NCBI GenBank assembly: GCA_963815135.1
Contig: CAWFFO010000006.1
Coordinates: 186,001-250,000 of the forward strand
Origin: CAIWTU01 sp963815135
Lineage (GTDB): Bacteria > Desulfobacterota > Desulfuromonadia > Geobacterales > Geobacteraceae
Direction: 5' to 3'
DNA: 64,000 nt
The stretch's first letter is position 1. Every line of letters starts with the position of its first letter. A program made the translations under genes and the position numbers. Below, piece by piece: positions 34,271 to 43,037 of this stretch. The notes beneath the pieces were generated by a model, which did not search any database, was not told the DNA's origin, and saw only the letters and a list, made by a program, of their open reading frames with translations.

Positions 34271-34929
34271 TGTTCATCCTCCACGGGAACGGATTTCCAT
34301 CCGCCGAAAATACTTGACATGACGCCGTTTTTTTCCTTTACGTCCATCAGCCAGCCGCTGTAGACATGGTGGATGGCGAATGCGATGAGCAGCCACATGA
34401 CGAGGTGATGGGTGAGCCGGATTCCCTGGTTGCTCATCAGGGAGAACATCCAGCCGAAGGTATTGTGAATGAGCGAATGGGGCGCATGTTCGGAGTACAG
34501 GGCAAAGCCGGTGAATATCATCACGAGATAGAGGAGAAATATCCACAGATAAGCTGCCCCGGCCATGCCGTTATGGCCGACGGAATGCGGCGCTTTTGAT
34601 TTGGCGAAGATGTAGAAAAGGAAAGTCCCTCTCATGTTCTCCCTGCCTTCCTTGAACAGATAAGGGACAAACACCCTCCAATTGGCGTATTTATTTCCTT
34701 TGAACATCCAGTAAATGCGGCTGAGAACACTGATCGCGAAAATATATCCTACGACAAAGTGGACGAACCGCACCCATCCCATGACGAATTGCGAAGGATT
34801 CAGTGCCAGGGTCTTTGGTGAGCCGATATAGATCCCGGTTACTGACAGGATAAAGATGGCCAGGAAGTTGACCCAGTGGGTGATCCTGACAGGCCATTCC
34901 CAGACGTATTTGGCAACCAGTTTTTCCAT
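34267..34929 (-). CDS. hyaC: Ni/Fe-hydrogenase b-type cytochrome subunit
   Basis: A 220-residue integral membrane diheme cytochrome b passing hydrogenase electrons to the quinone pool. It starts with WEWPVRITHWVNFLAIFILS (heme-ligand His in helix 1), and further His residues occur in VRFVHFVVGYIF and RLTHHLVMWLLIAFAIHHVY. Length and four helices match HyaC. Lies between the large subunit and the maturation protease. Confidence 0.94.
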   Translation of the reverse strand: MEKLVAKYVWEWPVRITHWVNFLAIFILSVTGIYIGSPKTLALNPSQFVMGWVRFVHFVVGYIFAISVLSRIYWMFKGNKYANWRVFVPYLFKEGRENMRGTFLFYIFAKSKAPHSVGHNGMAGAAYLWIFLLYLVMIFTGFALYSEHAPHSLIHNTFGWMFSLMSNQGIRLTHHLVMWLLIAFAIHHVYSGWLMDVKEKNGVMSSIFGGWKSVPVEDEH

Positions 34930-34939
34930 AGCGAACCTC

Positions 34940-36649
34940 CTAAAGGACCTTGACCTTTACCTGTTCGTTGCCTTCAGCATCCATCACGTGAACAGCACAG
35001 GCAAGACACGGATCGAAGGAATGGACTGTACGCAGTATTTCCAGCGGTTTTTGCGGGTCGGCAATCGGGGTGCCGACCAGGGCAGCTTCGTATGGTCCTC
35101 GCTGTCCCTTGGCATCTCGCGGAGATGCGTTCCAGGTCGAGGGAACAACAGCCTGGTAATTGTAAATCTTCTGGTCCTTGATGCGTATCCAGTGCCCCAG
35201 CGCCCCGCGTGGTGCGTCATGCCAGCCATGTCCGCTCGCCTCCGGTGGCCAGCTGGAAGGGTCCCATAGCTCGTTATTGTGAATTTCCAGGTCGCCGCTC
35301 TTCATGTTGGCTGTCAATTTGTCAAGATATACCGGCAGCTGTGCAACTATGAGCGAAGTCTCAATGCCGCGTGCGGCAGTCCTTCCCAGGGTGGAGAAAA
35401 GCGCCTCGGGACCGACGTTCAATTTGGCCAGTACTCCGTTTACCGCCTGCTTTACTTCCTTGTGGCCTGACGCGTAGGCGACCAGCATGCGGGCCAGAGG
35501 ACCCACTTCCATGGGCATGTCGGCATAACGTGGCGATTTCACCCAGGAATATTTGCCGTCGGTGTCCAGGTGCTCGTAGGGCGGCTTCGGACCGGTATAT
35601 TTCCAGTTGGTCTCGCCGTTCAGGGGGTGCAGCCCCTTGCCCTTGCCCTCTTTATATTCGTACCAGGAATGGTCGACATATTCGGTTATCTTCTGTTCAT
35701 CGACGGGGTAGACTTTGGAAATGTCCTTGCCGATGATAGCGCCGCGCGGCAGCCAGAGTACCTCAGGTTTGCCGCTGTTGTCGGCGGGGAATTCGCCGTA
35801 GGTCATGAAATTGCCGACACCGCCGCCGATTCCCGCCCAATCCTTGTAGAAGGAAGCGACTGCCAGAAGGTCGGGGATGTAGACCTTGTCGACGAAATCC
35901 TTGGCCTTGGCGATAATCAGGCGGATCTCCTCAAGCTTGTCGTCATTCAAGGCAGTTTGGGAATCCGGATCGATTGCGCATGCCATACCGCCAACCAGGA
36001 AGGTTTGCAGGTGGGGGTTTTTGCTTCCCAGTATGGAGTGCATCCTGATAATGTCCTTCTGCCAATCCAATGCTTCCAGATAATGAGCCGTAGCCATCAG
36101 GTTAGCTTCGGGCGGAAGCTTGTACGCCGGGTGTCCCCAGTAGGCGTTGGCGAAGGGGCCGAGTCTTCCCTTGGCAACAAACGCCTTGAGTTTGTCCTGT
36201 ACCCCTTTGAAGTAGGTCGGCGAGTTGAGCGGCCAGTCGGAAATGGAGGCTGCCAGGGAAGCTGTCTTGACCGGATCGGCCTTGAGGCCGGATACGATGT
36301 CCACCCAGTCCAGGGCATGGAGGTGGTAGAAATGGATGACATGATCCTGTACGTTCTGGATGCCGATGATCAGGTTCCTGATCAGTTCAGCGTTTTCAGG
36401 GATCTTGATACCGAGAGCATTCTCCACGCTCCTGATGGAGGCAATGGAGTGGACGGTAGTGCATACGCCGCAGAACCTCTGCACGAAGTACCATGCGTCG
36501 CGCGGGTCCCTGCTCTGGAGTATCTTCTCAATGCCGCGGAACATGGCGCTGCTGCTCCAGGCGTCCTTGACCATACCGCCGTTCACTTCGGCTTCGATAC
36601 GCAGGTGCCCTTCAATTCTGGTAATCGGATCGATCACGATCTTTGCCAT
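34940..36649 (-). CDS. hyaB: [NiFe] hydrogenase large subunit
   Basis: A 569-residue catalytic subunit. The N-terminal metal motif is RFCGVCTTVHS (about residues 60-70) and the C-terminal one is DPCLACAVH, giving four Cys ligands of the NiFe site. Residues after the final His (VMDAEGNEQVKVKVL) form the peptide removed by the maturation protease. Group 1 uptake type by gene context. Ten bases upstream of hyaC. Confidence 0.97.
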   Translation of the reverse strand: MAKIVIDPITRIEGHLRIEAEVNGGMVKDAWSSSAMFRGIEKILQSRDPRDAWYFVQRFCGVCTTVHSIASIRSVENALGIKIPENAELIRNLIIGIQNVQDHVIHFYHLHALDWVDIVSGLKADPVKTASLAASISDWPLNSPTYFKGVQDKLKAFVAKGRLGPFANAYWGHPAYKLPPEANLMATAHYLEALDWQKDIIRMHSILGSKNPHLQTFLVGGMACAIDPDSQTALNDDKLEEIRLIIAKAKDFVDKVYIPDLLAVASFYKDWAGIGGGVGNFMTYGEFPADNSGKPEVLWLPRGAIIGKDISKVYPVDEQKITEYVDHSWYEYKEGKGKGLHPLNGETNWKYTGPKPPYEHLDTDGKYSWVKSPRYADMPMEVGPLARMLVAYASGHKEVKQAVNGVLAKLNVGPEALFSTLGRTAARGIETSLIVAQLPVYLDKLTANMKSGDLEIHNNELWDPSSWPPEASGHGWHDAPRGALGHWIRIKDQKIYNYQAVVPSTWNASPRDAKGQRGPYEAALVGTPIADPQKPLEILRTVHSFDPCLACAVHVMDAEGNEQVKVKVL

Positions 36650-36652
36650 ATG

Positions 36653-37774
36653 TTAATCCTCCTTTTTCTCGTCGGCGTCTTTGTCCTTTTTCAGTGCACT
36701 GATCACTCCATGGGCGCCGAAAGCGGCGGCTGTCGCTATGGCAAGTCCTGCGCCTATCTGGTCAGCGGTATATTCTACGCCGAAACCCGGAACATGGGGC
36801 AGTCTTCTGTAGAATGGGGTCATGGTGTCCCAGAAGGCGGGTTCCGAGCATCCCACGCAACCATGTCCTGCTCCTACCGGCCAGTTTGTTTTCATGTTGT
36901 AGCGCTGTGTCGGGCAATTATGGTATGTTTCAGGTCCTTTGCACCCCATTTTATAGAGGCACCACCCCTTGCGGTGCCCGTAGTCGCCCCACTGCTCCAC
37001 ATACTGACCGGCATCGAAATGCGGTCTTCGTTCGCAGGCGTCGTGAATGCGTTTTCCGTAGGCAAAGAGCGGTCTGCCGCGATCATCGGTGTCGGGCAGC
37101 TTGCCGAACGTGAGAAAGTGAACAATGGTCGCCGTCAGGTTGGCCGGGTTGAGCGGGCAGCCGGGAAGGTTGATGACCGTCGCTCCGGGAACGGCATCTT
37201 TGACCCCGACCGCTCCGGTCGGGTTGGGGGCTGCTGCCGGAATGCCGCCATATGCAGCGCAAGTGCCCGCGGCGATGGTGGCATAGGCATTGCCGCATAC
37301 CTCGCGGGCTATGTCCAGGGCTGATTTGCCGCCAATGCAGCAGTAGATTCCGCCATCATTCATCGGTATGGAACCTTCCACAATGGCGATATATTTACCT
37401 TTCTGCTCTTTAACGACATTGTAGAGCGCTTCTTCGGCCTGGTGTCCAGCGGCGGCCATGAGAGTTTCGTGATAATCGAGGGAGAGAACGTCCAGCACAA
37501 GGTCTGCGACGGTCGGATTATTCGCCCGAAGCAGGGCCTCGGTGTTTCCGGCGCAGTCCTGAAACTCAACGTAGACAACAGTTGGTCTCTTCACCTCATC
37601 CAGCGCCTGGGCGATCTTCGGTGCGAATGTCACCGGCAGGGCAAGTGCGGCAGACATGGCGGTACAGAACCTCATGAAGTCACGGCGGGAAATTCCCTTC
37701 TCTTCCCAGATTGTTCGGTTTTCCGGGAGTTCTTCCAAGGCATCAGGTCTTTCTTGGTCATCTCTTTTGTCCAT
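36653..37774 (-). CDS. hyaA: [NiFe] hydrogenase small subunit, Tat-exported
   Basis: A 373-residue electron-transfer subunit. ATG 37774 follows AAGGAGG and yields a Tat signal, SRRDFMRF, then a hydrophobic stretch to APKIAQA. Cluster motifs: GTCAAYGG, NLPGCPLNP, HDACERRPHF, CLYKMGCKGPET and GHGCVGCSEPAFWD. The first proximal-cluster motif reads DCAGNTEALLR where CTGCSE-like CxxC is usual, so one expected Cys is Asn. The C terminus has one anchoring helix (AGLAIATAAAFGAHGVI) before a Lys-rich tail. First gene of the hya operon. Confidence 0.96.
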   Translation of the reverse strand: MDKRDDQERPDALEELPENRTIWEEKGISRRDFMRFCTAMSAALALPVTFAPKIAQALDEVKRPTVVYVEFQDCAGNTEALLRANNPTVADLVLDVLSLDYHETLMAAAGHQAEEALYNVVKEQKGKYIAIVEGSIPMNDGGIYCCIGGKSALDIAREVCGNAYATIAAGTCAAYGGIPAAAPNPTGAVGVKDAVPGATVINLPGCPLNPANLTATIVHFLTFGKLPDTDDRGRPLFAYGKRIHDACERRPHFDAGQYVEQWGDYGHRKGWCLYKMGCKGPETYHNCPTQRYNMKTNWPVGAGHGCVGCSEPAFWDTMTPFYRRLPHVPGFGVEYTADQIGAGLAIATAAAFGAHGVISALKKDKDADEKKED

Positions 37775-37854
37775 AAGCGAAAACCTCCTTGTTTGATGAG
37801 AGGATGAGCTGAAAATTCCGATGGTTCTAATCAAAAAAAATAGGCAATATTTCC

Positions 37855-37882
37855 ATTTTATTTCCATAAAACCGGTTGTCAA
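37855..37882 (-). promoter_or_regulatory. Sigma70 promoter of the hya operon
   Basis: Minus strand -35 TTGACA (37877-37882), a 16-base spacer and -10 TAAAAT (37855-37860), giving a leader of about 75 bases before hyaA. No -24/-12 promoter was seen. Between here and 38266 I see only the pckA terminator. Confidence 0.6.
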
Positions 37883-38094
37883 GGAAAGGGGGCATATTTA
37901 TCATGGGTAAATTGCTCATGAAACAGTTTACATTCCAATATTCGATGTTTCTGTGAAGTTCAAATGAAATTGATATGTTTAAGCTGAATGCAGGATGGGA
38001 GGGTAATAATACTGATCGTAGTCATAAAACTGCGATATCCGGTAAAGATTTTTGGGAACATGCCAATTCGGGATGCAGGTCAAGGATGAGAAAG

Positions 38095-38130
38095 GAAAAA
38101 ACATCCGGGCGTGGATTTCATTTCCCGGAT
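38095..38130 (-). terminator. Probable terminator of pckA
   Basis: Read on the minus strand, ATCCGGG and CCCGGAT (38124-38130 and 38103-38109) form a stem followed by GTTTTTT. It lies 137 bases downstream of the pckA stop. Confidence 0.6.
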
Positions 38131-38266
38131 TTCCTCTTTCGCAGGAATAGCGATATGAAATTCATGTAACTGTTTGGGGTTTTTTTTGTGCAAGAAGCTT
38201 CAAATTACCAAGCAAACGGATTTGCTGGACAAGAACTTTTTTTCTTTGTTTGGGTGGGTAGATCCG

Positions 38267-39859
38267 TTATAGAACGTTTGCAATATCTGAATCCACATGA
38301 CTGTTGAATTTCGTGAAATTTTTCCTGAATCTTTCCAGAAGTGCTTTGGCGGTGCTGTCGTAGGCGCTTTTATCTCTCCACATGATGCGCGGATTGAGCA
38401 TTTCTGACGGAACCCCCGGGCAACTGACCGGTATGGAAAGTCCGAAATAAGGCTCGGTTTCAAAGGTTATATCTTTGAAGGACCCGCTGTTAACTGCGTT
38501 CACCATGGCCCGCGAATGGCGGATATCTATCCGGCGGCCTGTCCCAAAGCTGCCGCCCGTCCAGCCGGTGTTAATGAGCCAGCAGGTTGTGCCGTGTTTT
38601 GCAATTCTGTCTTTCAGCATGTCCGCATATACACCCGGATTTAGCGGCATGAAAGGCTCTCCGAAGCATGCCGAAAACGTCGCTTCGGGGTCCTTTCCCA
38701 TGCCGTTTTCCGTACCTGCGACTTTCGCCGTGTACCCTGACAGGAAGTGGTATACGGCCTGCTCCCCGTTCAGCCGGGCAATTGGCGGAAGAACCCCGAA
38801 GGCATCGCAAGTCAGCATGATGATATTTTCGGGATGACCTGAAGAGCCGCATGGCACGGCATTTGGAATGCAATTCAAGGGGAATGATGCCCGGGTATTT
38901 TCAGTGAAAAATTCACTGTCCAGGTCGATTCGGCGTGTAGAGGTATCAAAATACACGTTCTCCAGGATCGTCCCGAATTTATGCGCGCATTCGTAAATTT
39001 CCGGTTCCGTTTCCCTGGAGAGCCTGATGAGCTTTGCGTAGCATCCCCCTTCAAAATTGAAAATTCCCTCATCATCCCAGCCGTGTTCGTCGTCGCCCAC
39101 CAGCTTGCGGTCGGGATCGGCGGACAGCGTGGTTTTGCCGGTGCCCGACAAGCCGAAAAAAATGGTCGTGTCGCCGGTTGCGCCCACATTGGTGGAGCAA
39201 TGCATCGGAAGGACGTTTTCAAGCGGCAGCAGGTAATTCATGATGGTAAAAACCGATTTCTTGATCTCCCCGGCGTACTTTGTGCCGCCGATCAGGATCA
39301 GTTTTCTGTCAAAGCTGATCATCACGAATATCTCGGAATTTGTTCCGTCAGCAGGAGGGAATGCATGAAAGCCGGGAAGTGCGAGAATAGTGAATTGCGA
39401 ATGGTGAACTTCCAGTTCCTCCGCTGAGGCCCTGAGGAACATGTTGCGAGCGAAGAGAGATTGCCAGGCGGTTTCGGTAATAACTCGGATCGGCAACCTG
39501 TGCCGCCGCCGCGCGCCGACAAAGCAGTCCTGAACAAAGAGGTCCTTGCCGTGAAGCGATTTCAGCATGCGGCCATGGATTGCATCGAAGGCCGATTCAC
39601 TGATGGGACGGTTTATTTTGCCCCACCATATCCTGTTGCGGCACGCCGGTTCGTCGACGATGAACTTGTCACCGGGGGATCTGCCTGTCAATCGGTCCGT
39701 ATTGACGGCAATGGGGCCCGTTTGGGTCAACACTCCTTCGTGGCGCCGGACGATCTGTTCGCAGAGCACAGGCGTCGGCGCCGTCCAGTAGATTGCGTCT
39801 ACGCCTGTGATCCCGTGTTCTTCCAGGCCGGTTCCCCTTGTTATGCTGTTTGCTTTCAC
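38267..39859 (-). CDS. pckA: ATP-dependent phosphoenolpyruvate carboxykinase
   Basis: A 530-residue gluconeogenic enzyme converting oxaloacetate to PEP. Motifs: PAYHIGGTKYAGEIK-type region IGGTKYAGEIKKSVFT, P-loop GLSGTGKTTLSADP, metal and nucleotide boxes DDEHGWDDEG and NTGWTGG. GTG 39859 follows CGGAG and gives a family-length protein; an ATG 51 bases upstream has no such support. Single gene on this strand. Confidence 0.96.
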   Translation of the reverse strand: MKANSITRGTGLEEHGITGVDAIYWTAPTPVLCEQIVRRHEGVLTQTGPIAVNTDRLTGRSPGDKFIVDEPACRNRIWWGKINRPISESAFDAIHGRMLKSLHGKDLFVQDCFVGARRRHRLPIRVITETAWQSLFARNMFLRASAEELEVHHSQFTILALPGFHAFPPADGTNSEIFVMISFDRKLILIGGTKYAGEIKKSVFTIMNYLLPLENVLPMHCSTNVGATGDTTIFFGLSGTGKTTLSADPDRKLVGDDEHGWDDEGIFNFEGGCYAKLIRLSRETEPEIYECAHKFGTILENVYFDTSTRRIDLDSEFFTENTRASFPLNCIPNAVPCGSSGHPENIIMLTCDAFGVLPPIARLNGEQAVYHFLSGYTAKVAGTENGMGKDPEATFSACFGEPFMPLNPGVYADMLKDRIAKHGTTCWLINTGWTGGSFGTGRRIDIRHSRAMVNAVNSGSFKDITFETEPYFGLSIPVSCPGVPSEMLNPRIMWRDKSAYDSTAKALLERFRKNFTKFNSHVDSDIANVL

Positions 39860-39911
39860 TTTGTTGCACTCCGGTGTGGCAGCTGGCAGTCGGTCCCCAG
39901 CCGTTTGCAAA

Positions 39912-39951
39912 AGGCAAAATCAGCCGCCAGTGGAGAAAGACCGGCGGCTGA
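39912..39951 (-). terminator. Terminator of the class V aminotransferase
   Basis: TCAGCCGCC (39920-39928) pairs with GGCGGCTGA (39943-39951); on the minus strand it is followed by TTTTGCCTTTT. Confidence 0.75.
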
Positions 39952-39987
39952 GCGTTACCATGTGATGTTTTTGCGCAGTATTCAAGA

Positions 39988-41058
39988 TTACAGTGTGGGC
40001 AGAATCTCGTCAATGACCCCGAGGAATTCTTTCAGGTCGGAAGGCTGCAAATCACCCATGTGGGCTATGCGGAAGGTCTGACCTTTTATTTTGCCGTAAC
40101 CGTCGTCGAAGGCGTAGCCGCGTTCGCCGAGCATCTTTTTCAGGGTTGCAAGATCGGTGTTTTTCGAGTTGGTCGCGCAGGTAAGTGAGACCGATCGGTA
40201 TGGTTCGTCGGTAAAGAAACCGTATCCATTATCGTTGAGCCAGGTCTTGACTATTTCAGCCAGTTCCCGATGGCGGGCCCAACGTCGTTCAAGGCCCTCC
40301 GCGAAAAACCTGTCGAGCTGTCTGTCCATGGCGTATATCTGGGAAATGCAAGGAGTGGAGGGCGTGTTATCTTTCTCGTCTGCCTTGTCGAACTCCATGA
40401 AATCGAAGTAATATCCTCTCCCCTCGATAGTCTGGCACCGTTGGAGAGCCTTTTCGCTGGCGGTGAAAACGGCAAGTCCGGGAGGAAGGGCAAATGCCTT
40501 CTGGACGCCGAACAGGCAGCAGTCCAGCCCGAGTTCGTCAACCGGGATTTTCATTGCACTCATGGAGGATACCGTATCGACGATGGATACGACATCGGGG
40601 TATTTTTTCAGCACCCCGGCTATCTCTGTGAGCGGAGACATAACTCCGGTCGATGTCTCGTTATGAATCAAAGTAATACAATCGTATTTGCCGGTGGATA
40701 ACGCTTCGTCCACAAGTTCGGGAGTTATGGGTTTTCCCCAGTCCACCTTGAAAGCATCCGCTTCTTTGCCGCATCGTTTTGTTACATCATGCCACTTGTT
40801 GGAGAAAGCCCCGTTACAGAAATTCGCGCAACGTTTGCCTACCAGGTTCCTCACTGCACCCTCCATGACGCCGAATGCGCTGGAAGTGGACAGGAAAACC
40901 TTCTCCTCGGTAAAAAGAAGCTTCTTCAGCTTCTCCTTGACACTTTTGTGGAGAACAGCATACTCCTTCATGCGATGGCCTATCATCGGGGTTGCCATGG
41001 CCTGGAGTATTTCGGGATGCACTTCTACGGGGCCGGGAATAAAAAGTTTCTTGTTCAT
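39988..41058 (-). CDS. Class V aminotransferase (serine/alanine-glyoxylate type)
   Basis: A 356-residue PLP enzyme. N terminus KLFIPGPVEVHPEILQAM is typical of serine-glyoxylate/alanine-glyoxylate aminotransferases. HNETSTGVMSPL, VDTVSSMSAMKIPVDELGLD and the PLP lysine in FGVQKAFALPPG are visible. The amino donor is not certain; in Geobacter-like genomes homologues may serve serine synthesis. Divergent from the cytochrome gene, 211 bases apart. Confidence 0.9.
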   Translation of the reverse strand: MNKKLFIPGPVEVHPEILQAMATPMIGHRMKEYAVLHKSVKEKLKKLLFTEEKVFLSTSSAFGVMEGAVRNLVGKRCANFCNGAFSNKWHDVTKRCGKEADAFKVDWGKPITPELVDEALSTGKYDCITLIHNETSTGVMSPLTEIAGVLKKYPDVVSIVDTVSSMSAMKIPVDELGLDCCLFGVQKAFALPPGLAVFTASEKALQRCQTIEGRGYYFDFMEFDKADEKDNTPSTPCISQIYAMDRQLDRFFAEGLERRWARHRELAEIVKTWLNDNGYGFFTDEPYRSVSLTCATNSKNTDLATLKKMLGERGYAFDDGYGKIKGQTFRIAHMGDLQPSDLKEFLGVIDEILPTL

Positions 41059-41269
41059 ATACGCCTCCTCTGGAGTGTTTTTACCTGATGAGCAGCGCCG
41101 CTGCCTTGGGCGATATCTTATCAGGCTGAGGTGAAGCTAGCAAACCCCATATGAATTGTCAAGGATTGGAAGGCTGAATTTCATTTCGAAATACAATAAA
41201 CTCTTCCATTTGCCGATAAATTTGGTATTATTTCACAACTGTTTTGTAAATTGAGTATTAGGAGATTGT

Positions 41270-42760
41270 ATGATCAGACACAAATTGGGTTATTACTATA
41301 ACATGATGAGCGTAGCGGGGATAATGCTGGCTATCTTTGGCGCCGGTCTCATGATTATATTTTTGGTTATGGAATTGATTTCTGGTTATGCCAGCGCCTA
41401 TACCGGATTGATGGTCTATTTCGCTTTCCCGGCCATGCTTATAATCGGCCTGCTTCTGATTCCGATCGGGATGCTGAGGGAGAGGAAGCGCAGGGGGATG
41501 GAGGAAGATGAGGAACTGCACCCTCCGTTTCCTACAATCGATTTCAATGAACCGCACCAGCGGCGCAAATTCATATTCTTCGTACTGGCAACGCTGGGTT
41601 TTGTCTTTATCATATCCATCGCCACCATCGAAGGTTATAATTTCACGGAATCCGTGCCGTTCTGCGGGACTATCTGCCACACAGTCATGAAGCCTGAATA
41701 TGTTACCTGGGGCAACTCACCCCATGCCAGGGTCAGGTGCGCGGAATGCCATATCGGTTCGGGCGCGCAGTGGTTTGTCAAAACCAAGCTTTCAGGGCTC
41801 AGGCAGGTATACAAGGTTCTTACCAACTCTTATCCGACCCCTATTGAAACCCCTGTCGCCAATCTGCGACCGGCCAGGGAGACCTGTGAAGAGTGCCACT
41901 GGCCGGAGAAATTCTACTCCGCTCGTGAAAAGAATTTCTATTATTATGCAACTGACGAAAAGAATACAGCCCGGGAAGTCGATCTTCTGCTGAAGATCGG
42001 CGGAACTCCACTAACTCCAAATGCCCGTGGAATTCACTGGCACATAAAGAGCAAAGTGTATTACCAGGCGCGGGATTGGGCGCGGCAGGAAATCCCTTAC
42101 ATCAGGGTCGTGGATGAAAACGGGAAAGTTACTGAATTCATGGACACGGAAAAGCCTCTTGCAAAAAATGAAATTTCAAAGGACAAGCAGCGCCTGATGG
42201 ACTGTATTGATTGTCATGACAGACCGACGCATATTTTCCGTTCACCCAGTAATGCGATTGATGACAACTTTGTCAGCGGACATATAGATTCAACGCTTCC
42301 ATATATAAAGAAAGTGTCCGTAGATCTGCTCGGTAAACCTTACAAGAGTGACAAAGAGGCGTTTGAGTCCATAGCCGCGGGGATAAAGAATTATTATGCC
42401 GTCAATTATCCTGCTCTTGTATCAACGAAAGGCGACGCCATAAACAATGCGGTAAAAGCGGTCCAGGACATCTACTCGAAAAACTATTTTCCCGCAATGA
42501 AGACCACTTGGTCTACCCATCCGAACAATATAGGTCATTTCTATTGGCCGGGGTGTTTCCGGTGTCATGACGGCAAGCACAAATCAGCAGATGGAAAAGT
42601 TATTTCCAAGGATTGCAACCTCTGCCATCAGGTTATCGGGCAGAAACAGGAAAATATTCCTGCAGGAACCGAGGTTAAGAATTTCGTTCATCCGGAAGAT
42701 ATCGGTGATGAATATTTGAAAACGAACTGCAACGAATGCCATGCACCGGGTGCTATGTAA
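41270..42760 (+). CDS. imcH: Heptaheme NapC/NirT-family inner-membrane cytochrome (ImcH-like)
   Basis: A 496-residue quinol-oxidising cytochrome anchored by three hydrophobic segments (about 15-40, 45-68 and 100-120). It carries seven heme-binding motifs: CGTICH (a CxxxCH variant followed by TVM as in NapC), CAECH, CEECH, CIDCH, CFRCH, CNLCH and CNECH. Length, heme number and domain order match ImcH, the Geobacter inner-membrane cytochrome for electron transfer to high-potential extracellular acceptors. Identification as ImcH is from memory of the family and the glgA/aminotransferase neighbourhood. Followed by a strong terminator. Confidence 0.85.
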   Translation: MIRHKLGYYYNMMSVAGIMLAIFGAGLMIIFLVMELISGYASAYTGLMVYFAFPAMLIIGLLLIPIGMLRERKRRGMEEDEELHPPFPTIDFNEPHQRRKFIFFVLATLGFVFIISIATIEGYNFTESVPFCGTICHTVMKPEYVTWGNSPHARVRCAECHIGSGAQWFVKTKLSGLRQVYKVLTNSYPTPIETPVANLRPARETCEECHWPEKFYSAREKNFYYYATDEKNTAREVDLLLKIGGTPLTPNARGIHWHIKSKVYYQARDWARQEIPYIRVVDENGKVTEFMDTEKPLAKNEISKDKQRLMDCIDCHDRPTHIFRSPSNAIDDNFVSGHIDSTLPYIKKVSVDLLGKPYKSDKEAFESIAAGIKNYYAVNYPALVSTKGDAINNAVKAVQDIYSKNYFPAMKTTWSTHPNNIGHFYWPGCFRCHDGKHKSADGKVISKDCNLCHQVIGQKQENIPAGTEVKNFVHPEDIGDEYLKTNCNECHAPGAM

Positions 42761-42789
42761 CATTTGAATGCGGAACTAAGTTAACTGAC

Positions 42790-42828
42790 AAAAAAACCCC
42801 GGGATCACCTTGATCCCGGGGTTTTTTT
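42790..42828. terminator. Strong bidirectional terminator after imcH
   Basis: AACCCCGGGATCA and TGATCCCGGGGTT form a 13-base-pair stem with a short loop and A/T runs on both sides. It serves imcH (+) and the small acidic gene (-). Confidence 0.92.
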
Positions 42829-42869
42829 GTATTAATCTATTCATCAAAAGCTGTATTCAGCCGTTAAAT

Positions 42870-43028
42870 CTAAAGCTCCTCAAATTCTTCTGCTGATTCT
42901 TCTTCGATTTCCTCATCAGGCTCGAAATCCTCATCCAGCACTTTTTCAAGGAATTTTTTATTGTCCTGAACAATTTTCCTGACGTCCCGTGCAAGTTCTT
43001 CGAGTTCATTCTGTTCCATTGCGTGCAT
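42870..43028 (-). CDS. Small acidic protein downstream of glgA
   Basis: A 52-residue frame starting MHAMEQNELEEL and ending in a Glu-rich tail (EEIEEESAEEFEEL). ATG 43028 has an AGGA site seven bases upstream and lies ten bases after the glgA stop; a second ATG is at 43019. The terminator at 42790 follows. The regular Glu/Asp codon pattern over the whole frame supports coding. Function unknown; probably a short soluble helical protein. Confidence 0.65.
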   Translation of the reverse strand: MHAMEQNELEELARDVRKIVQDNKKFLEKVLDEDFEPDEEIEEESAEEFEEL

Positions 43029-43037
43029 ATGATAGTC

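Noticed and set aside
35570..37324. 584-residue plus-strand open frame
   Set aside because: Antisense shadow of the hydrogenase large and small subunits, which have full motif sets; no ribosome site and no recognisable domain.
37800..37900. Sigma54 promoter for the hya operon
   Set aside because: A GG...GC pair is seen but with the wrong spacing; the sigma70 match is better.
37975..38169. 64-residue ORF between hyaA and pckA
   Set aside because: No ribosome site, and it overlaps the pckA terminator.
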